Assembly (NCBI GenBank): GCA_030635525.1
Contig: DAOVYR010000007.1
Location: forward strand, 1 to 14,119
From: Candidatus Nanohalarchaeota archaeon
GTDB lineage: Archaea > EX4484-52 > B79-G9
DNA length: 14,119 bases
Direction: 5' to 3'
A program made the translations under genes and the position numbers. Below are positions 1 to 6,220 of this stretch, piece after piece. The notes below the pieces were generated by a model. That model had not been told where the DNA came from. It was given only the letters and a program-made list of their open reading frames with translations, and did no database searches. The stretch's first letter is position 1. Every line of letters begins with the position of its first letter.

Positions 1-49
1 CATCAATCCATTTATTATAGTTTTCAATCACAAATTCATTATGTGTCAT
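1..49 (-). CDS. 5' end of an unidentified gene, cut by the left window edge
   Basis: Only the first 16 codons are visible, reading MTHNEFVIENYNKWID before the window ends. The start is well supported: GAGGTGA (minus strand, 55-61) lies 5 nt upstream of the ATG and overlaps the stop codon of the BshC-like gene, so the two are probably translationally coupled. It is the sixth visible gene of the leftward sugar operon. The fragment is hydrophilic with no signal peptide, and too short to assign to a family. Confidence 0.75.
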   Translation of the reverse strand, partial: MTHNEFVIENYNKWID

Positions 50-54
50 ATCTC

Positions 55-61
55 TCACCTC
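55..61 (-). promoter_or_regulatory. Shine-Dalgarno GAGGTGA for the left-edge gene
   Basis: The minus strand reads GAGGTGA, a near-complete anti-16S match, 5 nt before the ATG at 49. It includes the TGA stop of the BshC-like gene. It is the main reason to accept the 16-codon edge fragment as a real gene. Confidence 0.75.
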
Positions 62-1680
62 TTCGTTTTCAATATTGAATCCAGACTTATATCCTCTGTT
101 AAACTGCCATTATCAATCAGATGATTGCACCATTGCTCACATGTATTCCCAAGTCCGATATTTATTGCATAATCCATTATTGAGGGAATCACTGATTCAG
201 CACCATTAATTTTTTTCAGGGAGGACAATTTTTTCGCAAGTGCTCTCATATCATAACTTCTTCGTATGCTATTCTTTTCTGCAATCAAACGACTTCGCTC
301 ACGCTCTGAAGTTGCGGATCTTATAAGTGCATCAATTGCACCCATCTGACGATTTACAGAATTAATCTCACTATCGACAGACGCTACAGTTTCCTGAAGA
401 GTATTGCCATCACACGCACTTTCCTTATACAACTCACATGATAACTGGGCAAACCCTCTGTATTTTTCCTTCGGTCGCCAGATAGCAATAGGTGGAAAGT
501 TGAGATGCATCTTATCTGCAATATACTTCGCATCTTTCAGGTAACACTTACCTGCAAGCGCACCTCCAACATACATGTTCACTGCAAGCCCCTCAAAAAA
601 TACAAGCGTCATTGGTCTTGCCCTTGCAGAAATATTCTTTGATATTTTCGCAAAGTCCTTGAATGCCGTATCTTTATTAACAAAAAACACATGCATCTTA
701 CTGCATGCCGGGCATCTGCCTGACAACTCAAGTCCATCTTTGCCCTCTTTAATCTCAAGCCCGACTTTGCCAAGACACTCGCAATGATACCAAAACGGTG
801 CAATCTCGCAAACCCCGCTTGCTCCCTTGACATTATTAAGATACGTGTTATACATCTTACGGTTTTCGAGTAGATACAGGAACTCTTTATCGAAAATCTG
901 CTGACAATCTGTAAAGAGCGAGAAAAGTGTATCGTGGCTGAAGTGCTGGTTCACCATTTTTGAAAGCATTATTGCATTGAATTCCGCAAAATTACGTGCA
1001 GACTCATTTGAACTATTGACGATATCTATAAAATCCCCATAATTGGAGTACAGTTCCCTTTTGCTTTCAGGAGTAACGATATGCCCATAACTCTCTATTA
1101 AGTTCATGCAGAGTTTCATCCATTGCTCCGTATCTGTTTTCCACTTTAAAATATCGGACCACGACGGCTTCGGTACCGCAGCATGTATCTTCTTCTCGTA
1201 CTTTTTCTCCAGATGGTATATATGCTCAAAAACCCCGCCCTTATGAAAGATACTTGGAAGTTGCGCCATTTTCAGCCACGGCCAGGAAGATGCAATATCC
1301 TGATTAGCCACACCATAAAACTCAATTGCATCAACACCAGCCATTTTTTCCACTTTATCCGCTATAGCATGCATAAGCGTAGTCTTTCTCATGACACCGG
1401 AATATGGCATGAAATTTGTCTGATGCGCAGTCATCAGGAATATACTATCCTTTTTACTGTACAGGATGTCAAGCTTCTGTTGAACTGTGGAGGTCAATGT
1501 ACCGGATATTTTGTGAAATTTCTCAATGTATTGCGCAAGTTTCTTCCTGTTTGCAAATACCCTTTTCTTCCATACAGGATCCGAATCTTCCCTTTCTCTG
1601 GTATTGAGATAGGATTCATATACGGCATTTGTCAATTGATCTACGGTCCTGTAAGCAGAAGCCGTCGTACATATGTCCAT
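55..1680 (-). CDS. BshC-like (bacillithiol cysteine-adding enzyme family) protein with zinc knuckle
   Basis: This 541-aa cytosolic protein resembles BshC, the ligase that adds cysteine to glucosaminyl-malate in bacillithiol synthesis. Resemblances seen by eye: TAHQTNF (84-90) at the place of the BshC nucleotide-fold motif TGQQ.G; a following helix and FYGVANQD (121-128) like the WxxxEDHD region; RARPMTLVFFEGLAVNMYVGG (from 353) like the L.RP..Q...P...YVGGP.E region; a helical, charged C-terminal segment (about 427-490) at the family coiled-coil position. Length matches BshC (about 540 aa). An unusual feature is a C-x-C...C-P-x-C cluster (C300, C302, C323, C326), probably a zinc knuckle. The ATG start lies 4 bp after the deacetylase stop, with GAGTGAT upstream. 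The deacetylase neighbour mirrors the BshB/BshC pairing, but the sugar context suggests a glycan substrate. Family assignment is by motif memory, and substrate is unknown. Confidence 0.62.
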   Translation of the reverse strand: MDICTTASAYRTVDQLTNAVYESYLNTREREDSDPVWKKRVFANRKKLAQYIEKFHKISGTLTSTVQQKLDILYSKKDSIFLMTAHQTNFMPYSGVMRKTTLMHAIADKVEKMAGVDAIEFYGVANQDIASSWPWLKMAQLPSIFHKGGVFEHIYHLEKKYEKKIHAAVPKPSWSDILKWKTDTEQWMKLCMNLIESYGHIVTPESKRELYSNYGDFIDIVNSSNESARNFAEFNAIMLSKMVNQHFSHDTLFSLFTDCQQIFDKEFLYLLENRKMYNTYLNNVKGASGVCEIAPFWYHCECLGKVGLEIKEGKDGLELSGRCPACSKMHVFFVNKDTAFKDFAKISKNISARARPMTLVFFEGLAVNMYVGGALAGKCYLKDAKYIADKMHLNFPPIAIWRPKEKYRGFAQLSCELYKESACDGNTLQETVASVDSEINSVNRQMGAIDALIRSATSERERSRLIAEKNSIRRSYDMRALAKKLSSLKKINGAESVIPSIMDYAINIGLGNTCEQWCNHLIDNGSLTEDISLDSILKTKR

Positions 1681-1684
1681 TACA

Positions 1685-2341
1685 TCACTCTCGTTTCTCA
1701 GGGAATCCCACCTCTGTAAACTTGCTTATCTCAAAGCATTCCGCATACTTTGTGCGCATCTGGTATCCCCTGTACCGCCCGCGCGCTATAATCGCATCCA
1801 CTATATCCCCTGTATATTTCTCAATCTGCGATTCATGAGCGCGAATCGCATCTGTTTTTTTATCCAGATACTCAGTTATATCTACATACATCTGCGGATT
1901 GAAGCCGGACAGGCATAACGAATGCGGTATCCCTTCCTCCCACATAAACACCCTTTTGACGCATCTCGCAGCCGCGAGAACAGACCTGCTCACCCTTCTA
2001 TGGTCCTGGTTCGTGTGACTATGCCAGTGTGTATAGACCGTATCAATATCATACCTGTTGATAAGCGACTCAAGTTCTGAAATGATCTTGTGGTTACAGG
2101 GTATATCAAGCGCCTTGTAATCAAGAATATACAGTTTCGCACCGACGATTGATGCCGCTCTCTCTGCTTCAGACACAGCATTCACTTTACTTCTTATGAC
2201 TTCACCATTATGGTTTGTTGTTGCACCATCAGACACAGACACCATCACAACATTGTCACCGTGTGCAACGTGCTTTAGCAAGGTACCTGCACAGTTGAAC
2301 TCTATATCATCCGGATGTGCGCATATTGCAATTACATTCAT
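1685..2341 (-). CDS. PIG-L/LmbE family zinc-dependent N-deacetylase (BshB-like)
   Basis: This 218-aa soluble protein is a clear member of the LmbE/PIG-L family, which removes N-acetyl groups from GlcNAc-type substrates (GlcNAc-PI, GlcNAc-malate, GlcNAc-inositol). It has the signature AHPDD (residues 8-12): H9 and D12 are predicted zinc ligands and D11 the catalytic base. HSHTNQDHR (107-115) supplies the third ligand, H114. The C-terminal AHESQ (168-172) matches the usual HxSQ element. Length is typical. The ATG start has a perfect GGAGG 7 nt upstream, although the gene overlaps the preceding epimerase by 35 bp. It sits directly upstream of the BshC-like gene, with 4 bp between them. By context it most likely deacetylates a nucleotide-linked or lipid-linked amino sugar made by this operon; the exact substrate cannot be read from sequence. 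Confidence 0.9.
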   Translation of the reverse strand: MNVIAICAHPDDIEFNCAGTLLKHVAHGDNVVMVSVSDGATTNHNGEVIRSKVNAVSEAERAASIVGAKLYILDYKALDIPCNHKIISELESLINRYDIDTVYTHWHSHTNQDHRRVSRSVLAAARCVKRVFMWEEGIPHSLCLSGFNPQMYVDITEYLDKKTDAIRAHESQIEKYTGDIVDAIIARGRYRGYQMRTKYAECFEISKFTEVGFPEKRE

Positions 2342-3299
2342 TTAAATACCTCCTATAGCTATTGATTGTCTCCTTGAGCCCTGCGTTTATGTCGTGCCTG
2401 AGCTCCCAGTTAATTGATTCTCTGATTTTCGCATTATCACTTAGTTTACTTTCTATATCAGTAGGACGCCTTATCGGCACATGAACTATCATCGAATCAG
2501 AATCTGCAAGTTTTATTATCGTCTCAGCAATGCTTTTAATACTCATACACTTGCCGGAACCAATATTATATACTCCGGTAAGCTCACTTTCCGTAAGTTT
2601 TATTGTCGCATCAACCGTATCATCTATATACATAAAATCACGCAACTGGTCGCCATGCCCATATATTTTTATTGGCTCATTATTGAGAGCCTGCACCACC
2701 ATATTAGGGATCACATAGCCATTGAAGCTCTGGAGTTTGCCATAGACATTAAAGTATCTTGCAGCTACACAGCTAATATTGCCTCCCCTGTTGTACTGTT
2801 CACATACCTTTTCACACTCATACTTTGCTTTACCATAGTTCGTATTTGGCATGATATAATCACTCTCTTTCATCGGCAGACTCCCGGGAGAGTACTCGCC
2901 ATAGCATTCAGAAGATGATGCCAAAAAGAATCGTTTAACCTTATGTTGTATGCACTTTTCAATGAGCATCTTCGTGCCATTGACCTCAACATCCCACGTC
3001 TCCTGCGGCATAGATATCACGCGATCAACACCGACAACAGCTGCCAGGTGATAAACAGTAGTTATACCAGACAGTACTTCATCCAGAATTTTCTCATCCC
3101 GTACATCACCCTTTACTATATCAAGCCTCTTTGTATCTGTGCAGACAGGCATGAAACTGTCCGCCTTCCCAACAGAAAAATTGTCAAGAATGACAATGTG
3201 TACATTGTCCTTTGTCTCCAGCAGTTTCTGTACTACATGGGTTCCGATAAACCCGGCTCCACCAGTCACCAGTATTTTCTCTTTCATTGTTGCGTTCAT
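2307..3299 (-). CDS. SDR-family NAD-dependent nucleotide-sugar epimerase/dehydratase
   Basis: This 330-aa protein is an extended short-chain dehydrogenase that acts on nucleotide sugars (GalE, UDP-glucuronate 4-epimerase or decarboxylase type). Residues, counted from the ATG at 3299: the Rossmann motif TGGAGFIG (12-19); an acidic D39 after the second strand; HLAAVVGV (84-91); the catalytic serine region ASSSECYGEYS (127-137); YGKAK (155-159), giving the Tyr-x-x-x-Lys pair; RYFNVYG (181-187) and RDFMYIDD (220-227), typical of this family. The exact reaction is uncertain. The longer reading frame would begin at a TTG (3308). I prefer the ATG at 3299 because it forms a classic ATGA overlap with the glycosyltransferase stop, with GGAGG about 10 nt upstream. 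The 3' end overlaps the deacetylase gene by 35 bp. Confidence 0.9.
   Translation of the reverse strand: MNATMKEKILVTGGAGFIGTHVVQKLLETKDNVHIVILDNFSVGKADSFMPVCTDTKRLDIVKGDVRDEKILDEVLSGITTVYHLAAVVGVDRVISMPQETWDVEVNGTKMLIEKCIQHKVKRFFLASSSECYGEYSPGSLPMKESDYIMPNTNYGKAKYECEKVCEQYNRGGNISCVAARYFNVYGKLQSFNGYVIPNMVVQALNNEPIKIYGHGDQLRDFMYIDDTVDATIKLTESELTGVYNIGSGKCMSIKSIAETIIKLADSDSMIVHVPIRRPTDIESKLSDNAKIRESINWELRHDINAGLKETINSYRRYLNECNCNMRTSG
2349..2353 (-). promoter_or_regulatory. Shine-Dalgarno GGAGG for the deacetylase gene
   Basis: A perfect GGAGG on the minus strand lies 7 nt before the deacetylase ATG (2341), inside the 3' end of the epimerase gene. It fixes the deacetylase start despite the 35-bp overlap and suggests independent ribosome entry. 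Confidence 0.8.
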
Positions 3300-4588
3300 T
3301 TTCTCCAATTCCTCCGTCCAATTATAAGGTCAATTACAAAGCGAAAAGTCACATAGATATCCAGAAGCAGGTTGATGATGCGAAGTGGAAGTGTTACCGC
3401 ACATATTTTAAGAAAGTGCATTTTGGACATTTTCGGGTCAGACATCCGCAATACAGCCATATATGCTATGAATTCTATCATGAGTGTAAGAAGAGCATAC
3501 CAGTAGTCAAACCAGACAAGATACACAAGGGCCAGAGGATATGTAATCTTTTCAAAGATAGGCGGGAGTATTACCCAGCCTATAGCAGGCCTGTTGTTTT
3601 TGCGTTTTAGAGCAAATGTCATGTTTCTGAAGTAGTAGGCACTCTGGAGAAATGAAGATGTCCATAAGAAAAGCTGTCTTGGCAGCCTGTCAACGCGGGG
3701 CTCAGCACTCACCATTTTTGCGTCTGCTATTTGTACGTTCTTATAGCCTTCGTTTACAAGTGAGAATCCGATGAATATATCTTCTGACGTCGTGAGATTG
3801 TCGCCAAGTGTACTCTCATAGATCTCGAATTGATTCTTTAGAAGTTTCCTGTCATACATCACACCGCATCCTATAGGAAAAAGGGTCGTACCATAGACGC
3901 GTAATGCGCAATCCTTCGAAAAGTACTGGTCCGTAAGATACAGTGCTTCACGGTATCTCTCAACTGGCCAGCTAAGTAGATAATATTTTATTTTCTCCAT
4001 AGGGCGCATTTTCATTTTGTTTTTGCAGTGCATGACAAGTTCTCTTGAGATAGGATAATGTTTTGTGAGAAGCATCTTAAACAGCGTTTTTAGCTGTTCT
4101 TTTCTCGAGAACGGCGTAACAGTACCATAACTGCACCCTGTTTTTGGGTCCGAGTGTGCCCTCACGATTTTTTCAATGTAGTCTGGATCTGAAAGTATTG
4201 TATCCGCATCAAGGACCATAATTTTATCTGTGGTTGCTGTTCTTGTTGCGAATTTTACGCCTGGTGTTTTGCCGTGTGATTTTTTGTGGCCATACAGCTC
4301 AATCTCAATGTCCTTCATCAGGAAGTTCATTTTTCGCACTACTTCAATTGTATTGTCTTCTGAACCGTCATCAATCACATATACTTTCTCAACAGGATAC
4401 GTCTGCATTTCAAGTGACGCCAAAGCATACTGTATGCGCAGCCCTTCGTTTTTTGCAGGAATCACAACACTGAGAGTTGGCTTATAACCGGACTTAGCAG
4501 GCAGAACATACGGTTTCCTTTTGAGTTTTGCAAAAGCCCCGAAAACGATTTGTGAGCCGATGATAGGTACCAATATTGGCATTCCCAT
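3296..4588 (-). CDS. Membrane-bound family 2 glycosyltransferase
   Basis: This 430-aa protein is a GT-A fold, inverting GT2 enzyme that moves a sugar from a nucleotide donor to a lipid-linked or growing glycan at the cytoplasmic membrane face. Visible motifs: LSVVIPAKNEG (39-49); VIDDGSEDNT (71-80), binding the nucleotide; LDADT (126-130), the metal-binding DxD; TSED (267-270), the likely catalytic base; RQLFLW (304-309), in the place of QxxRW but with leucine for arginine. A short hydrophobic stretch lies at 4-20. About three membrane segments lie near 345-360, 362-380 and 392-422, followed by a basic tail, as in processive or membrane-anchored GT2 enzymes. The ATG is preceded by GGTGATGAG and sits 6 bp after the dehydrogenase stop; in-frame TGA codons upstream exclude a longer start. 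Donor and acceptor are unknown, but the neighbouring dehydrogenase suggests a uronic acid sugar. Confidence 0.9.
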   Translation of the reverse strand: MGMPILVPIIGSQIVFGAFAKLKRKPYVLPAKSGYKPTLSVVIPAKNEGLRIQYALASLEMQTYPVEKVYVIDDGSEDNTIEVVRKMNFLMKDIEIELYGHKKSHGKTPGVKFATRTATTDKIMVLDADTILSDPDYIEKIVRAHSDPKTGCSYGTVTPFSRKEQLKTLFKMLLTKHYPISRELVMHCKNKMKMRPMEKIKYYLLSWPVERYREALYLTDQYFSKDCALRVYGTTLFPIGCGVMYDRKLLKNQFEIYESTLGDNLTTSEDIFIGFSLVNEGYKNVQIADAKMVSAEPRVDRLPRQLFLWTSSFLQSAYYFRNMTFALKRKNNRPAIGWVILPPIFEKITYPLALVYLVWFDYWYALLTLMIEFIAYMAVLRMSDPKMSKMHFLKICAVTLPLRIINLLLDIYVTFRFVIDLIIGRRNWRK

Positions 4589-4594
4589 ATCTCA

Positions 4595-5920
4595 TCACCG
4601 CCCGATTCCTGCGTATTTTATGTGCTGTTTCAGGAATTCAATCTTGTCGAACATGTTCCTGCCGTCAATCACTGATGCCCGGGGCGCGAGCCTTCTCAGG
4701 TCTGTCGCAGACATGCTCTTTATGCATTTGTGAGATGTTGTGGCAATTATAAGTTCCGCGTCTTTTATTGTATTTTCGAAAGTATCTGTCTCTATCCACC
4801 CCACTTTACTGACATGCGGGTCATAAGCTATGAGATTTGTGTAGCCAATAGTCCTTATTTCATCAACAATCGCCTTTGCCGGGGTGTTTCGCATATCCGA
4901 GGAATCTTTTTTGTAGGCGAGGCCAAGTATCGCTATCTTCGCACCATTTGGTTTTCCGCCAAGAAGCATATTCGCCTTGCGCGCCGTATATGCAGGCATT
5001 TCGTCATTTATCTTTCTTGCTGTTTTAATCAGCTCCGAAGTATAGCCCCTTTTTTCAAGCTCATGCATGAGAAACCACGGGTCATCAGGAAGGCAGTGAC
5101 CGCCTACACCGCAGCCGGGCGAGATACTGTAAAAGTTCCATTTTGTGGAAGCAGCCTCTATAACTTTTGTGACATCAGCGCCGAGTATATCGCAGATTTT
5201 TGCGAATTCATTTACAAGAGCAATATTCATATCTCTCTGGATGTTTTCAAGAAGTTTGGTAAGTTCTGCTTCTTTTATCGTCGGTGTCTCGTAGACCGAA
5301 GGAACGATTTGACCGTAGATACAGGCGCATGCACAAGCACTTGCATCATCTATGCCGCTTACGACTTTCGGGATATTTTCTATCCTGTGCTCTTCATCGC
5401 CAGGATTTACACGCTCCGGCGAATAGCCAAGGCCAAAGTCATGCCCTGCCCTTAAGCCCGACACAGACTCAAGAATCTTCCTGAATAGCCCCTCTGTTGT
5501 GCCTGGTCCTACTGTTGACTCCAGAATGACAAGACTGCCTCTTTTCAGATTCGCGCCAACAGCTCTCGCCGAAGATTCTATGTAATCATAAACTGGTCCT
5601 TTGGTCACCGGATCAGCAGGAGTGGGAACCGCAACAATAATTACATCATGAATTCCGGAATTTTCGACATCATCCGAGGGGTAAAATGTTTGCGATTTCC
5701 GGAGTACCTCTGTTATCCATACTTCGCCTTCAAGATAATTTTCCCTGCGTTTTAAGGATTGTATTTTAGCATCGTCAATATCGTAACCATAGACATTAAA
5801 GCCTTTTTTAGCAAAAGTCATGGCAAGAGGCAGTCCTACATATCCCAATCCTATAAGTGCAATACTTGTTTTTTTGTGTATAATATCTTTTTTGAAATCA
5901 GAAATATTAGTCCAAGACAT
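4595..5920 (-). CDS. UDP-sugar 6-dehydrogenase (UDP-GlcNAc/ManNAc or UDP-glucose type)
   Basis: This 441-aa enzyme oxidises C6 of a UDP-hexose or UDP-N-acetylhexosamine to the uronic acid using two NAD+. The NAD motif GLGYVGLPLA (24-33) opens the Rossmann domain. ESTVGPGTTEG (134-144) and GYSPERVNPGD (165-175) follow; SPERxxPG is the form I associate with the UDP-HexNAc dehydrogenases (WbpA/TviB-like). ELTKLLENIQRD (219-230) carries the conserved Lys and Asn. The catalytic cysteine is C276 in GCGVGGHCLPDDP (269-281), and KKDSSDMRNTP (337-347) lies in the UDP-binding domain. Length is typical. An odd CACAC run occupies 196-200. It is the first gene of the leftward operon: ATG with GGGGGTGG about 7 nt upstream, opening the divergent intergenic region. 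Class assignment is firm, substrate less so. Confidence 0.92.
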   Translation of the reverse strand: MSWTNISDFKKDIIHKKTSIALIGLGYVGLPLAMTFAKKGFNVYGYDIDDAKIQSLKRRENYLEGEVWITEVLRKSQTFYPSDDVENSGIHDVIIVAVPTPADPVTKGPVYDYIESSARAVGANLKRGSLVILESTVGPGTTEGLFRKILESVSGLRAGHDFGLGYSPERVNPGDEEHRIENIPKVVSGIDDASACACACIYGQIVPSVYETPTIKEAELTKLLENIQRDMNIALVNEFAKICDILGADVTKVIEAASTKWNFYSISPGCGVGGHCLPDDPWFLMHELEKRGYTSELIKTARKINDEMPAYTARKANMLLGGKPNGAKIAILGLAYKKDSSDMRNTPAKAIVDEIRTIGYTNLIAYDPHVSKVGWIETDTFENTIKDAELIIATTSHKCIKSMSATDLRRLAPRASVIDGRNMFDKIEFLKQHIKYAGIGR

Positions 5921-5946
5921 CGAAATACCACCCCCGGATTTTGACG

Positions 5947-5998
5947 AAATATATGCCCCTTCTTACTGACAAGTTATGTTTCATAAAAACTTATTAAG
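5947..5998 (-). promoter_or_regulatory. Candidate promoter elements for the leftward sugar operon
   Basis: Two archaeal TATA-like elements occur on the minus strand. CTTAATAA (5991-5998) would start a transcript near 5968 and give a leader of about 48 nt that keeps the GGGGGTGG ribosome site. CATATATTT (5947-5955) would start near 5925 and give an almost leaderless mRNA lacking that site. The first fits the visible ribosome site better. Neither is a strong consensus. Confidence 0.35.
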
Positions 5999-6050
5999 AC
6001 CGATTGTTCCAAGAAGAAAAAATTAAAGACAAATTCGAACACTGCTCTTT

Positions 6051-6063
6051 ATTTGAAACAAAT
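6051..6063. repeat. Short perfect inverted repeat ATTTG-AAA-CAAAT
   Basis: Five-bp arms with a 3-bp centre, upstream of the rightward TATA box. It shares the TTTGA half with the palindrome at 6086-6095. It is short enough to arise by chance in AT-rich DNA. Confidence 0.35.
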
Positions 6064-6085
6064 CCCGGATTATGACCTCTATTCT

Positions 6086-6095
6086 TCAAATTTGA
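6086..6095. repeat. Perfect 10-bp palindrome TCAAATTTGA
   Basis: A fully self-complementary 10-mer ending 13 bp before the TTTATATAT box, where archaeal activators often bind. Its half-site also occurs at 6052-6056. It is a possible regulator site; short length limits certainty. Confidence 0.4.
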
Positions 6096-6108
6096 CTCAG
6101 AGAAATTA

Positions 6109-6117
6109 TTTATATAT
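6109..6117 (+). promoter_or_regulatory. Archaeal TATA box (TTTATATAT) for the coiled-coil gene
   Basis: TTTATATAT matches the archaeal TATA consensus well, and a purine-rich AGAAAT immediately upstream fits a BRE. The expected start of transcription is about 6138-6142, giving a leader of roughly 80 nt to the ATG at 6221, which carries its own ribosome site. Confidence 0.6.
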
Positions 6118-6131
6118 GGGATGCCATTATT

Positions 6132-6148
6132 CTATATGAACCATATAG
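6132..6148. promoter_or_regulatory. Inverted repeat CTATATG-AAC-CATATAG at the predicted transcription start
   Basis: Two perfect 7-bp arms are separated by 3 bp, beginning 14 bp after the TATA box and covering the predicted start site. A dimeric repressor bound here would block polymerase, so it is a candidate operator. The arms themselves resemble TATA sequence, which raises the odds of a chance match. Confidence 0.45.
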
Positions 6149-6206
6149 GTATATGATGTGGTATGGTTAATGCGACATACACAGATAAAAAAAACAGACT
6201 GATCTT

Positions 6207-6214
6207 AGAGAGGG
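6207..6214 (+). promoter_or_regulatory. Shine-Dalgarno AGAGAGGG for the coiled-coil gene
   Basis: A purine-rich AGAGAGGG sits 6 nt before the ATG at 6221 and supports that start. Confidence 0.6.
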
Positions 6215-6220
6215 TATATA

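Larger units (their letters stand above)
5921..6220. other. Divergent intergenic region between the sugar operon and the coiled-coil gene
   Basis: These 300 bp contain no credible coding region. They separate a leftward operon and a rightward gene and should hold promoters for both. The sequence is AT-rich, with one strong TATA element, several short palindromes sharing TTTGA/TCAAA halves, and a 7-bp inverted repeat just after the TATA box. I see no tRNA, CRISPR repeat or structured RNA. Confidence 0.75.

Noticed and set aside
55..1680. Class I lysyl-tRNA synthetase as an alternative identity for the BshC-like protein
   Set aside because: The zinc cluster and helical C-terminus are reminiscent, but I see no HIGH or KMSKS signature.
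1183..1719. 178-aa open frame on the plus strand opposite the BshC-like gene
   Set aside because: It lies antisense to a well-supported gene, has no ribosome site or recognisable domain, and its composition is that of a reverse-strand shadow.
4730..5455. 241-aa plus-strand open frame opposite the UDP-sugar dehydrogenase
   Set aside because: It covers a gene with an intact catalytic motif; the predicted protein has no coherent domain or ribosome site.
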